Shown: one piece after another, positions 37,916 to 46,318 of the stretch | How the letters are laid out: each line of letters starts with the position of its first letter | How positions within the stretch are numbered: position 1 is the stretch's first letter | Translations under genes and position numbers: made by a program | Assembly (NCBI GenBank): GCA_009926135.1 | Contig: RFPL01000009.1 | Coordinates: 60,255-124,254 of the forward strand | Length of the DNA: 64,000 nucleotides | Direction: 5' to 3' | Origin: Sphingomonadaceae bacterium | Lineage (GTDB): Bacteria; Pseudomonadota; Alphaproteobacteria; Sphingomonadales; Sphingomonadaceae | The notes under the pieces: model-generated | Database searches by the model: none | What the model saw: the letters and a program-made list of their open reading frames with translations, nothing else | What the model was told of the DNA's origin: nothing

Positions 37916-39018
37916 CGCGCCAGCTCTGCGTCCAGGAAGGCGGCGACTTCGGCCAGGTCCACGTCCTTGGCCAGGAAGGCCTCGCCGATCTGCCGCAGCA
38001 GGACGAAAGGCAGGGTGCCAGCGTCCATCTTCTTGTCGTGCAGCATATGCGCGACAAGGGCCTGGCCATCGCAATTGAGGCCTAGCGCAGCGATCTCGCT
38101 GCCCATGCCCACGGCGTCAAAGTGGGCGGCGATCCGGTCAGCAGCGCTGCCCGCAATCAGCCCGCGCCGGACCGAGAACCGCGCGGCGAGGACCATGCCG
38201 AGGGCAACGCCTTCGCCGTGCAGCAGGCGGTCGGAAAAGCCGGTCTGTGCTTCCAGCGCGTGGCCGAAGGTGTGGCCAAGGTTGAGCAGCGCGCGCAGGC
38301 CCAGCGTCTCGCGCTCGTCCGCCTTGACGATTGCAGCCTTGGCCGTGACCGAATGGGCGACGGCATATTCGCGGCATTCGGCGTCGCCCGCCAGCATGGC
38401 CGCGCCATTGGCCTCGCACCAGTCAAAGAACGGCGCATCGCCCAGCAGGCCGTATTTCACCACCTCGGCATAGCCGGCCAGCAGCTCGCGCCGGGGCAAG
38501 GTGGCGAGGACATCGAGATCGGCCAGCACCAGTGCGGGCTGGTGGAACGCGCCGACCAGGTTCTTGCCGGCGGGCGTGTTGATCGCGGTCTTGCCGCCAA
38601 CGCTCGAATCGACCTGGGCCAGCAGCGTCGTCGGAATCTGGATGAAGTTACACCCGCGCTTCAGGATGCTGGCGGCGAACCCGGTCAGGTCGCCGATCAC
38701 CCCGCCGCCAAGGGCAAGGATATGATCGCCGCGCTCGACTTCCTCGGCCAGCAGCCAATCGACCGTGGCTGCCAGCTGTTCCCAGCTCTTCGTCGCCTCG
38801 CCCGGGGGCAGGATGCGCCAGGCGGCTTCGTGGCCGGCCGCGGCAAGCGATGCTTCCACTGCGCTGCCCCAGCGGGCGTGGACATGGGCATCGGTCACGA
38901 TCGGCACGCGCCGCTTGCGCAGCCGCGCGCCGGCCAGTTCGCCCAGCCGGGCCAGCAGCCCGCTGCCGACGTGCACCTCGTAAGGGCGGTCAGCGATATC
39001 GACCGGGATTACAGCCAT
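37912..39018 (-). CDS. aroB: 3-dehydroquinate synthase
   Basis: A 368-residue NAD- and metal-dependent enzyme, step two of the shikimate pathway. The NAD loop GGGVIGDLTGF, PTTLLAQVDSSVGGKTAIN, the metal-site glutamate in ELLAGYAEVVKYG and histidines in LNLGHTFGHALE and LLHGEGVALGM are present. It follows aroK with a four-base gap in the leftward aroK-aroB pair. Confidence 0.96.
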   Translation of the reverse strand: MAVIPVDIADRPYEVHVGSGLLARLGELAGARLRKRRVPIVTDAHVHARWGSAVEASLAAAGHEAAWRILPPGEATKSWEQLAATVDWLLAEEVERGDHILALGGGVIGDLTGFAASILKRGCNFIQIPTTLLAQVDSSVGGKTAINTPAGKNLVGAFHQPALVLADLDVLATLPRRELLAGYAEVVKYGLLGDAPFFDWCEANGAAMLAGDAECREYAVAHSVTAKAAIVKADERETLGLRALLNLGHTFGHALEAQTGFSDRLLHGEGVALGMVLAARFSVRRGLIAGSAADRIAAHFDAVGMGSEIAALGLNCDGQALVAHMLHDKKMDAGTLPFVLLRQIGEAFLAKDVDLAEVAAFLDAELAR

Positions 39019-39578
39019 GCGTCGATTTCCTTCAGAACCCGCGCCACGGTGCGCGACTGCGGGCCGCGCCCGGAGGTAATATGGATCGGCGCCTCGGCAT
39101 AGGCCGGGCGGCGTTCATCGCGCAGCCGGGTCAGGATCTCGCGCGGGTCGCCGCCTTGCAGCAAGGGCCGCGTGTTCTTGCGCGCGGTCCGCTCGACCAG
39201 GGTATCGACATCAGCGTCGAGCCAGACGGTGATCGCCTTGGCCAGGATCAACGCGCGGGTTTCTGGGTTGACGAAGGCCCCGCCGCCGGTCGCGATTACC
39301 TTGCGCTCCCCGTCCATCAGCCGCGCGATCACCCGCCGCTCGCCGTCGCGGAAGGCACCTTCGCCGTGGCGCTCGAAGATTTCGGGAATGGAGAGCTGCG
39401 CGGCTTGCTCGATCGCTTCGTCGGCATCGACAAACGGCAGGTGGAGCAGGGTGGCAAGACGCCGGCCGATGCTGGACTTGCCGGTTCCCATCATCCCCAC
39501 CAGCACGACCGGACGATCGATCCGCCGCGCCAGGGCGGCGACATCGGGGGTCGAAAGCTCGGTTTCGTCATGCTCCAT
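39009..39578 (-). CDS. aroK: Shikimate kinase
   Basis: A 189-residue P-loop kinase that phosphorylates shikimate with ATP. Walker A is GMMGTGKSSIG, the shikimate-binding aspartate lies in VDADEAIE, the GGGAFVNPETR loop binds substrate and the lid contains RPLLQGGDP. ATG 39578 gives MEHDETEL; the longer frame to 39830 lies over the divergent gene. Normal length with a short N-terminal extension. Confidence 0.95.
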   Translation of the reverse strand: MEHDETELSTPDVAALARRIDRPVVLVGMMGTGKSSIGRRLATLLHLPFVDADEAIEQAAQLSIPEIFERHGEGAFRDGERRVIARLMDGERKVIATGGGAFVNPETRALILAKAITVWLDADVDTLVERTARKNTRPLLQGGDPREILTRLRDERRPAYAEAPIHITSGRGPQSRTVARVLKEIDAWL

Positions 39579-39703
39579 TGCGGGCCTGCCTATAGATGGG
39601 CTAACCGGGTGCGCAAGTATCGGACGGGTTTTGGAGGCAGAGAGGCGGCTGTGGCGGTGAGGGTGCGCAAGGGATGGCAGGTGCTGGTGATGGGGCGCGC
39701 GCT

Positions 39704-41554
39704 GTGAAGCGTAATGCCGCCCTGCTGGCGCTGGGTTCGATCCTGGCGCTGAGTTCCGCGCTCGTCGTGGCGCAAGACGCGCCCGAATCGCTGCTGCCGC
39801 CCGGTTTCGACAAACCGCGCCCCGCGCCACCGCGCGCTGCTCCGGCTCCGGTTACCGTGACCAAGGGCAGCACCAGCAGCGGGTCCTCCAGCGTATCCGT
39901 GCCGGTGGTGCAGCAGGTGCCCGGCGCGGCCACGCCGGTCGCAGCCGGCCTGCCCGCCGGGGTGCGGATCCCGACCCTGCAAGAGCTGGAGGCGATGTCG
40001 CCGGACGAGCTCGACGCCTTGCTCGGCCTCAAGCCGCGTTCCGACATGCCGCCGGCCGCGCGCCGCTCGCTCAAGCAAGTGGGCGTGCTGGCCGATTACG
40101 AGGGCGGCCTGCCCGCCGGTGCATTGGCGCAGCAGAGCGGGGCGCTGGTTCGTGCCGCGCTGGATGGCAACAAGGGCCAGCTCGTCTCGCGCTGGGGCCA
40201 CATCCTGCTGCGCCGCGCGCTCGCGTCGCGGCTCGACGCGCCGCAGGGCATGAACCCGGCCGATTTCGCCGCCAGCCGCGCTGCGCTGCTGGTGCGGATG
40301 GGTGAAGGCGATGCGGCCCGCGCGATCGTGCAGGATGTCGATGCCGGCAACTACACCGACAGCCTGACCCGCGCCGCGATTGATGCCTATGCCTTCACGG
40401 CGGACATCACCGGGATCTGCCCGGTCATCTCCGTCCAGGGCGGGGCGCGCAAGGATGCCGAATGGCGCGTGCTGCGCACGGTCTGCCAGGCCTTCCAGGG
40501 CGATGGCGCGGCGGCCATGGCCCAGCTCGACCGGATGCAGGGCGGCAAGGTCTGGCCCGAGATCGATATGCTGCTGGCCCAGAAATACGCCGGTGCAGCG
40601 GGCAAGGCACGCCGGGCCGTGACGATCGAATGGGACGGGGTCAGTGAAATGACTCCCTGGCGTTATGCCTTCACCATTGCCACCGGTCTGGAGCCGCCGG
40701 CCGCGCTGATGCGGGGGGCAGCCGACCGCTATGCCTATTCCGCCGCGCTTGCGCCGATGGTGCCGCTGACTGCGCGGGCGGAGGGCGCGGACAAGGCGGC
40801 CGCGGCGGGAATTCTGTCGAGCGCGGCGATGGTCGATCTCTACAGCCAGATATACGCGCAGGAAGACATTACCGGCGACTGGTCCGATCGCTCCAGCCTG
40901 CTGCGGGATGCCTATACCGGCGAGACCCCGGCCGACCGGATGGCAGCGATTTCGCAGCTGTGGGACGGCGCCGGCAATCCGCGGGTACGCTATTCGCGCA
41001 TGGTCCTGACCGCTTATGCCGCCGCGCGGATGCCGGTGGAGGACAGCTTTGCCGGCCAGTCGGCCGATCTGGTTGCCTCGATGCTGGCGGCCGGGCTTGA
41101 TGGCAATGCGCTGCGCTGGGCGGCCCAGGCCGAGGTCGGTTCGCTGACCTGGGCGCAGCTGACGCTGGCCGCGCCGGGACGCGGCAATCCGGTGACTTCG
41201 GGCGCGCTCGAATCGTTCTATTCGGATGACAACAGCGAGAATTACCGCAAATCGCGCTTCCTGATCGCCGGGCTGGCGGGCCTGGGCCGGGTCGATCAGG
41301 CAACCGCGGCGGACTTCGCGTCCAAGCTGGAGATTGACCTCAATCGCCAGACCCGCTGGACCCGATTGATCACGCAGGCCGCCGATGTGAACAACCCGGC
41401 CCTGGTCTGCTTCCTGGCCGGCGTGGGGATGCAGGGCGATGGCTGGGACAAGATGACCAGCGTCCATCTTTATCACATCGTGTCGGCGCTCAACCGGGTC
41501 GGCCTTGGTGCCGAAGCCCGGATGATCGCCGCCGAAGCCGTCGCCCGGGGCTAG
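39704..41554 (+). CDS. Large exported protein of unknown function between aroK and xerD
   Basis: About 616 residues. From GTG 39704 the N-terminus is a signal peptide (KRNAALLALGSILALSSALVVAQ) followed by a Pro/Ser/Thr-rich linker to about residue 90 and then a long, mainly helical alanine-rich region without recognised motifs. Helical-repeat (TPR-like) architecture is likely. The location beside aroK/aroB and xerD looks conserved among sphingomonads, but I cannot name a function. The GTG is chosen because it alone places the signal peptide at the start. Confidence 0.7.
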   Translation: MKRNAALLALGSILALSSALVVAQDAPESLLPPGFDKPRPAPPRAAPAPVTVTKGSTSSGSSSVSVPVVQQVPGAATPVAAGLPAGVRIPTLQELEAMSPDELDALLGLKPRSDMPPAARRSLKQVGVLADYEGGLPAGALAQQSGALVRAALDGNKGQLVSRWGHILLRRALASRLDAPQGMNPADFAASRAALLVRMGEGDAARAIVQDVDAGNYTDSLTRAAIDAYAFTADITGICPVISVQGGARKDAEWRVLRTVCQAFQGDGAAAMAQLDRMQGGKVWPEIDMLLAQKYAGAAGKARRAVTIEWDGVSEMTPWRYAFTIATGLEPPAALMRGAADRYAYSAALAPMVPLTARAEGADKAAAAGILSSAAMVDLYSQIYAQEDITGDWSDRSSLLRDAYTGETPADRMAAISQLWDGAGNPRVRYSRMVLTAYAAARMPVEDSFAGQSADLVASMLAAGLDGNALRWAAQAEVGSLTWAQLTLAAPGRGNPVTSGALESFYSDDNSENYRKSRFLIAGLAGLGRVDQATAADFASKLEIDLNRQTRWTRLITQAADVNNPALVCFLAGVGMQGDGWDKMTSVHLYHIVSALNRVGLGAEARMIAAEAVARG

Positions 41555-41588
41555 GCCGCTGTCGGCGGCGATCGACGCATTCCTGGCC

Positions 41589-42443
41589 ATGCTGGCGGCA
41601 GAGCGCGGGGCTGCGGCCAACACTCTGTCCGCCTATCGCCGCGATCTTGAATCCGCCGAAGCGCTGCTCGGTCCGCTGACTGGCGTGGACCGCAATGATC
41701 TGGCGCGGCTGGCGGCTGCGTGGAGCGATCTTGCGCCATCCAGCCTCGCTCGGAAATGCTCTGCCCTGCGCCAGTGCTTCGGCTTCCTGATCGATGAGGG
41801 CTGGCGGACTGACGATCCGTCACCCGCGCTGCCCCGCCCGCGCACCCGGCGGCCACTGCCCCGGATCCTGGGCCACGGCGATGTCGAAGCGCTGTTCGCG
41901 GTTGCCGAAACCGAAGCGGCGGGTGACCGGCCCGAAGCCGTGCGGATGCTGACCCTGCTCGAACTGCTTTATGGCTCGGGCCTGCGCGCCAGCGAACTGG
42001 TGTCTCTGCCGCTTAATGCCGTCCCGCGCGATGCGCCGTTCCTGACGATTACGGGCAAGGGCGGGCAGCAGCGGCTGGTCCCGGTCAGCACCCGCGCCCG
42101 CCAGGCGTTGTCGCGCTGGTTGGCGCTGCGCGGAGACAAGGGCCGGCTGCTGTTTCCGTCAACCGGCAAGAGTGGACATGTAACCCGCGTTCGCTTGTTT
42201 CAGCTGCTGCGCGATCTGGCTGCCCGCGCGGGCCTCGATCCGGAACGAGTCAGCCCGCACGTGCTGCGCCATGCCTTTGCCACGCACCTGCTGGAAGGCG
42301 GGGCGGACCTGCGCGTGCTGCAGACGCTGCTGGGCCATGCCGATATCGCCACCACCCAGATCTATACCCATGTCGATTCGGCGCGGCTGGTCGAACTGGT
42401 CAACGCGCGGCATCCTCTTGCCCATCGCCGCCCGGCGGGCTAG
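41589..42443 (+). CDS. xerD: Tyrosine recombinase XerD
   Basis: A 284-residue (from ATG) site-specific recombinase that resolves chromosome dimers at dif with XerC and FtsK. The catalytic set is complete: Arg in GSGLRASEL, Lys in ITGKGGQQR, HxxR in SPHVLRHAFATH, His in LLGHADI and the tyrosine in TTQIYTHV. The ATG start trims the first helix of the core-binding domain: the codons before it (SAAIDAFLA) match the usual XerD N-terminus and are reachable only from CTG 41559, which has CGGGG upstream. The true start may therefore be 41559. Confidence 0.93.
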   Translation: MLAAERGAAANTLSAYRRDLESAEALLGPLTGVDRNDLARLAAAWSDLAPSSLARKCSALRQCFGFLIDEGWRTDDPSPALPRPRTRRPLPRILGHGDVEALFAVAETEAAGDRPEAVRMLTLLELLYGSGLRASELVSLPLNAVPRDAPFLTITGKGGQQRLVPVSTRARQALSRWLALRGDKGRLLFPSTGKSGHVTRVRLFQLLRDLAARAGLDPERVSPHVLRHAFATHLLEGGADLRVLQTLLGHADIATTQIYTHVDSARLVELVNARHPLAHRRPAG

Positions 42444-42452
42444 CGCAGCGGT

Positions 42453-43400
42453 ATGATTTCCTATCTCGAATTTGAAAAGCCGGTTGCCACGCTTGAAGCG
42501 CGGATCGCCGAACTGCGCGCTGCGGCCGAAGGCGGCGATGTGGATATCGCTGCGGAAATCCGCCGGCTGGAGATGAAGAGCGCCGATCTGCTGGCCAGCA
42601 CCTATGCCGCGCTGACGCCCTGGCAGAAGACCCAGGTGGCCCGCCATCCGATGCGTCCGCATTTCCGCGATTTCGTGGCCGGGGCCTTTACCGATTTCAT
42701 GCCGCTTGGCGGTGACCGCTGTTATGGCGAGGATCACGCGATCATTGGTGGCCTGGCCAGGCTGGGCGACCGCCGCGTAGTCCTGATCGGGCATGAGAAG
42801 GGCCATGATACCCAGAGCCGGATCAAGCACAATTTCGGCATGGGCAAGCCAGAGGGCTATCGCAAGGCAATCCGGCTGATGGAACTCGCCAGCCGGTTCG
42901 GCCTGCCGGTTGTAACACTGGTCGACACTTCGGGCGCGTTCCCGGGGGTCGAGGCCGAAGAGCGCGGCCAGGCCGAGGCGATTGCCCGATCGACCGAGGC
43001 TTGCCTGGCGCTGGAAGTACCGATGGTGGCGGTTATCGTGGGCGAAGGCGGCTCCGGCGGGGCCGTGGCCCTGGCCAGCGCAGAACGCGTGCTGATGTTC
43101 GAACACGCGGTCTATTCGGTGATTTCGCCGGAAGGCTGCGCCTCGATCCTGTGGCGTACTTCCGAAAAGGCGGCGGATGCGGCCGAGGCGATGAAGGTGA
43201 CCGCACAGCAACTGCTGGAACTTGGCGTGATCGACCGGATCGTCAAGGAACCGGTTGGCGGGGCACACCGCGACCCGCAAGTGGCGATCAGTGCGCTGGC
43301 TAAGGTGATCGGCGAAGAGCTTGATACGCTGGGCAAGCACAACCCCGCCAAATTGCGGGCGCTGCGCGAGGAACGCTTCCTGCGCATCGGCGAAGGCTGA
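42453..43400 (+). CDS. accA: Acetyl-CoA carboxylase carboxyltransferase subunit alpha
   Basis: A 315-residue subunit that, with AccD, transfers CO2 from biotin to acetyl-CoA to make malonyl-CoA for fatty acid synthesis. Characteristic segments are an N-terminal coiled helix (LEARIAELRAAAEG), GLARLGDRRVVLIGHEKG, FGMGKPEGYRKAIRLM, LVDTSGAFPGVEAEERGQ and GEGGSGGAVALA. It begins nine bases after xerD and ends at a clear terminator. Confidence 0.97.
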   Translation: MISYLEFEKPVATLEARIAELRAAAEGGDVDIAAEIRRLEMKSADLLASTYAALTPWQKTQVARHPMRPHFRDFVAGAFTDFMPLGGDRCYGEDHAIIGGLARLGDRRVVLIGHEKGHDTQSRIKHNFGMGKPEGYRKAIRLMELASRFGLPVVTLVDTSGAFPGVEAEERGQAEAIARSTEACLALEVPMVAVIVGEGGSGGAVALASAERVLMFEHAVYSVISPEGCASILWRTSEKAADAAEAMKVTAQQLLELGVIDRIVKEPVGGAHRDPQVAISALAKVIGEELDTLGKHNPAKLRALREERFLRIGEG

Positions 43401-43414
43401 CGCGCGAAGGACTT

Positions 43415-43437
43415 AGTTCCCCCGTCGGGGAACTTTT
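43415..43437 (+). terminator. Intrinsic terminator after accA
   Basis: An 8-bp stem (AGTTCCCC at 43415-43422 with GGGGAACT at 43427-43434) with a CGTC loop is followed by TTT, 15 bases after the accA stop. Confidence 0.8.
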
Positions 43438-43503
43438 ACTGTTCCAACCCCGTTCATCCGGTTTAGCAATAGTACCGGGTCAACTGGAATGGGACAGCTT
43501 ATC

Positions 43504-44997
43504 ATGCCAAGCAAATTCAGACATATCGCACTTGCCTCGGCAGGCTGTGCGACGATCCTGGCTTCCTCGGCATGTGGCGGCGGCGCAGCCAGCGCTCAGG
43601 CCGTTGCCAAGCCTACGGCGGTCCAGGCGATCAGTGCGAAGGACCGGGCAGAGGGGGCCAAGGCGCACCCGCAGCTGCTGGCCGAATTCGGCGGCGCCGA
43701 GGTGGGCCCCCAGGCGGCTTATGTCGAAACCATCGGCAAGAATATCGCGGTGCAGTCAAATCTGTCGAACGCGCGGGGGGACTTTACGGTCACGCTGCTA
43801 AATTCGCCGGTCAATAACGCCTTCGCGATCCCGGGCGGCTATATCTACGTCACCCGCCAGCTGGTCGCGCTGATGAACAACGAGGCCGAACTGGCCGGGG
43901 TGTTGGGGCACGAAGTTGGCCACGTCGCCGCCCGCCACGCCGCCAAGCGGCAGAGCGCTGCCACGAAAAACACAATCTTCGGCGTGCTGGGGGCGGTGCT
44001 GGCCGGGGCCGTGCTAGGAAACAACCAGGTCGGCCAGGTGATTCAGCGCGGCCTGCTGCAGGGCTCGCAGCTGCTGACGCTGCGCTATTCGCGCGGGCAG
44101 GAGACCGAATCCGACAATCTCGGCATCGATTATCTGCGTAAGGCTGGATACGATCCGCGCGCGATGAGCACCGTGCTGCAATCGCTGGCCAACCAGAATG
44201 CGCTGGATGCGCGGCTGATGGGCTCGAACAATCAGGTTCCAGCCTGGGCCTCGACTCACCCTGATCCGGCTTCGCGCGTGCGGGCTGCATTGGTTCGAGC
44301 CGGCAGCAATGCCAGCGGTGTAACCAACCGCGACACTTTCCTGACCCGGATCGCGGGCCTGACCTATGGCGATGATCCCAAGCAGGGCGTGGTCGAAGGA
44401 CGCAGGTTCACGCATCCGGACCTCAAGCTGTCTTATGAGGCACCCAACGGCTTCTACATGATGAACGGCACGCGGGCCGTTGCGATCAATGGCCAGTCGG
44501 GGCGGGCGCAGTTCACGACCGGGCCATTCTCGGGCGATCTTGATGCCTATGTGCGCGGCGCCTTTGGCGGACTGACCGAACAGGGGCAGCAGGCGATCGA
44601 TCCGGGCCAGATCAATCGCACCACGGTCAACGGCCTGCCGGCCGCCTATGCCACGTCGCAGGTCAACAGCGGCAACGGCGTGGTCGAGGTGACGGTCTTC
44701 GCTTATCAGTTCGGACCGGATCAGGCCTATCACTTCGTGACGATTACCCAGGCGGGCGGGACCGGGGTATTCGATCCGATGTTCCGCTCGATGCGGCGGA
44801 TTTCGGCGGCGGAAGCGGCGGCGATCAAGCCGCGCAAGCTGGCGGTGATCACGGCCCGGGCCGGGGATACGGTGCAGTCTATGGCCACCCGCATGGCCTA
44901 TACCGACGCGCCGCTTGACCGGTTTCTGGTGCTCAATGGCCTGACCGCTACCAGCCGGATTTCGGCCGGCCAGAAGATCAAGCTGATTACCTACTGA
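43504..44997 (+). CDS. M48-family metalloprotease with C-terminal LysM-like domain
   Basis: About 497 residues. A signal peptide or lipoprotein-like leader (KFRHIALASAGCATILASSAC) leads to an M48 catalytic domain with HEVGH (His136, His140) and the third zinc ligand in RGQETESD. The region 270-440 is less conserved, and the last 50 residues (TARAGDTVQSMATRMAY to SAGQKIKLI) look like LysM. This fits a periplasmic BepA/LoiP-like quality-control protease held at peptidoglycan. ATG 43489 is an alternative start adding five residues. Confidence 0.88.
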   Translation: MPSKFRHIALASAGCATILASSACGGGAASAQAVAKPTAVQAISAKDRAEGAKAHPQLLAEFGGAEVGPQAAYVETIGKNIAVQSNLSNARGDFTVTLLNSPVNNAFAIPGGYIYVTRQLVALMNNEAELAGVLGHEVGHVAARHAAKRQSAATKNTIFGVLGAVLAGAVLGNNQVGQVIQRGLLQGSQLLTLRYSRGQETESDNLGIDYLRKAGYDPRAMSTVLQSLANQNALDARLMGSNNQVPAWASTHPDPASRVRAALVRAGSNASGVTNRDTFLTRIAGLTYGDDPKQGVVEGRRFTHPDLKLSYEAPNGFYMMNGTRAVAINGQSGRAQFTTGPFSGDLDAYVRGAFGGLTEQGQQAIDPGQINRTTVNGLPAAYATSQVNSGNGVVEVTVFAYQFGPDQAYHFVTITQAGGTGVFDPMFRSMRRISAAEAAAIKPRKLAVITARAGDTVQSMATRMAYTDAPLDRFLVLNGLTATSRISAGQKIKLITY

Positions 44998-45021
44998 ACG
45001 CGGCGCGCAGACAAATGAAAA

Positions 45022-45047
45022 GGGGCGGCAGGTTGCCCTGCCGCCCC
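45022..45047 (-). terminator. Terminator between the M48 protease and flp pilin genes
   Basis: An 11-bp stem (45022-45032 with 45037-45047, loop TTGC). On the minus strand it is followed by TTTT, so it best serves the leftward pilin gene; the rightward protease transcript could also use the hairpin. Confidence 0.75.
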
Positions 45048-45075
45048 AAATTCATGTGCCTTGCGGCAACCCCGA

Positions 45076-45255
45076 TTAGGCAGCGGTGTTAGCAGCAGCC
45101 ATGTTGGTCGAGGTGGTGTTGAAGGTGGTCTTCAGTTCTTCGCCCAGACCCTGCATGGCAGTGATCGCGGCAACGGCGATGAGAGCGGCGATCAGGCCGT
45201 ATTCGATCGCGGTGGCACCAGCTTCGTCACGGAACAGCTTGTTGATGAACTTCAT
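45076..45255 (-). CDS. Flp-type pilin
   Basis: A 59-residue type IVb pilin precursor: a short leader MKFINKLFRDEAGATAIEYG, with the Flp processing site before the hydrophobic helix (IEYGLIAALIAVAAITAM), and a small polar tail ending in AANTAA. The GATAIEYGLIAALIA pattern is diagnostic. AGGAGA lies at good distance from the ATG. No tad secretion genes are in the window, so the assembly machinery must be elsewhere. Confidence 0.93.
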   Translation of the reverse strand: MKFINKLFRDEAGATAIEYGLIAALIAVAAITAMQGLGEELKTTFNTTSTNMAAANTAA

Positions 45256-45349
45256 GGTCAGTCTCCTGTAGCAGTCTTAAGTACCCGGCTCTTTCCCTGT
45301 CACCCGGATCGAGCGATCCCCGAGTTAGGTGATAAGTCTTGCGAAATGT

Positions 45350-45541
45350 TTAACCGCCGGCCGCCTGGTTGGCGCTGGCGACCTTGGCGCCAACACCGGT
45401 CCACATTTCGTTGCTGGCGTCGGCAAAGCCTTGCAGCGCACTAAACATGGCCATAACGATCAACGCACAGATCAGCCCCATTTCGACGGCTGATGTGCCC
45501 CGCTCGTCGCGGATCAGGGTGATGAGGAATTTGTTCTTCAT
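45350..45541 (-). CDS. Second Flp-type pilin, divergent copy
   Basis: A 63-residue pilin-like precursor (MKNKFLITLIRDERGTSAVE, then MGLICALIVMAMFSALQGF). It shares the leader and glutamate of the Flp motif, but has VEMG in place of IEYG, losing the conserved tyrosine, and contains a cysteine. It lies about 95 bases upstream of the canonical flp, same strand. It may be a minor pilin or a decaying duplicate. Confidence 0.85.
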   Translation of the reverse strand: MKNKFLITLIRDERGTSAVEMGLICALIVMAMFSALQGFADASNEMWTGVGAKVASANQAAGG

Positions 45542-45621
45542 TCTTCCTTCTCCGCGACTTGCGTGAGTGAGGCTTGAAATCGCACCACAATCCTAACGAA
45601 TGATTGAGAGCAGACCTTAAC

Positions 45622-46026
45622 GTGCAAAATAATCCGACAACCATCCTGGTCGTGGCGGCTGCCCTGATTGCCCCGGATGGTCGGATTCTGGTGCACCAAC
45701 GCAAGTTTGGCGCGGCGCTCGGCGGGCTGTGGGAATTCCCCGGCGGTAAGGTTGAAACAGGTGAAAACCCTGATTTTGCCCTGGTTCGCGAACTGGCGGA
45801 GGAACTGGGGGTCGCGGTCGAGGCGGCAGACCTGCAGTTCCTGGCCGAGGCGAGCGAGCCGGGTAATCCGCATGTCATCCTGCTTTACACTTGTCGACGT
45901 TGGCAGGGTGAGCCGGCCTGTCTGGCGGGCGAAGGGATCGCCTGGGTCTGGCCGGATGCGCTGCCGGGCCTGGCCATGCCGCCGCTGGATGTGCCACTGG
46001 CGCAGCAGCTGATAGCGACACTTTAG
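45622..46026 (+). CDS. mutT: 8-oxo-dGTP diphosphatase, Nudix family
   Basis: A 134-residue Nudix hydrolase; the Nudix box runs from GGKVETGENPD through REL to AEELGV (GX5EX7REUXEEXGU complete). QRKFGAALGGLWEFPGGK upstream is typical of MutT, which removes oxidised dGTP. GTG 45622 is preferred to TTG 45604 from where the conserved domain begins; the ribosome-binding site is weak either way. Divergent from the second pilin gene. Confidence 0.88.
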   Translation: MQNNPTTILVVAAALIAPDGRILVHQRKFGAALGGLWEFPGGKVETGENPDFALVRELAEELGVAVEAADLQFLAEASEPGNPHVILLYTCRRWQGEPACLAGEGIAWVWPDALPGLAMPPLDVPLAQQLIATL

Positions 46027-46094
46027 CGGGACGGAAATTTCCGCAGGACAGGCTTGCCAAGCCGGAATGACCTGCCTATGAGCGCCCTTCCAAC

Positions 46095-46171
46095 GCGCCC
46101 GTAGCTCAGCTGGATAGAGCATCAGACTACGAATCTGAGGGTCGGACGTTCGAATCGTTCCGGGCGCGCCA
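46095..46171 (+). tRNA. tRNA-Arg (anticodon ACG)
   Basis: A 77-base cloverleaf including an encoded CCA. The acceptor stem is GCGCCCG with CGGGCGC (46095-46101 and 46161-46167). The anticodon stem TCAGA/TCTGA encloses the loop CTACGAA, giving anticodon ACG, which reads CGN arginine codons after conversion to inosine. The T-arm with TTCGAAT is normal. An intrinsic terminator begins ten bases later. Confidence 0.97.
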
Positions 46172-46180
46172 TTACAAAAT

Positions 46181-46212
46181 GGGTCCACCGCAAGGTGGGC
46201 CCTTTTGTTTTT
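46181..46212 (+). terminator. Intrinsic terminator after tRNA-Arg
   Basis: A 9-bp stem (GGGTCCACC with GGTGGGCCC, 46181-46202) closes on the GNRA loop GCAA and is followed by TTTTGTTTTT. Confidence 0.9.
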
Positions 46213-46318
46213 GGCCCGCTGGTGAGGGCGATCGCGGCCCGCGGTCTGTCCAATTGAACCAAACCCTTGCCCGCATGGTTTTTGCTGCCGAGCGTTCGCG
46301 TAGCAGCTATGAGGGCCT

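Noticed and set aside
39590..41623. 677-residue minus-strand ORF
   Set aside because: It lies antisense to the exported protein between aroK and xerD, whose signal peptide and organisation are far more convincing.
41589..42443. Integrase of a mobile element
   Set aside because: The gene lies between core genes, has no att-like repeats nearby and carries XerD-type motifs.
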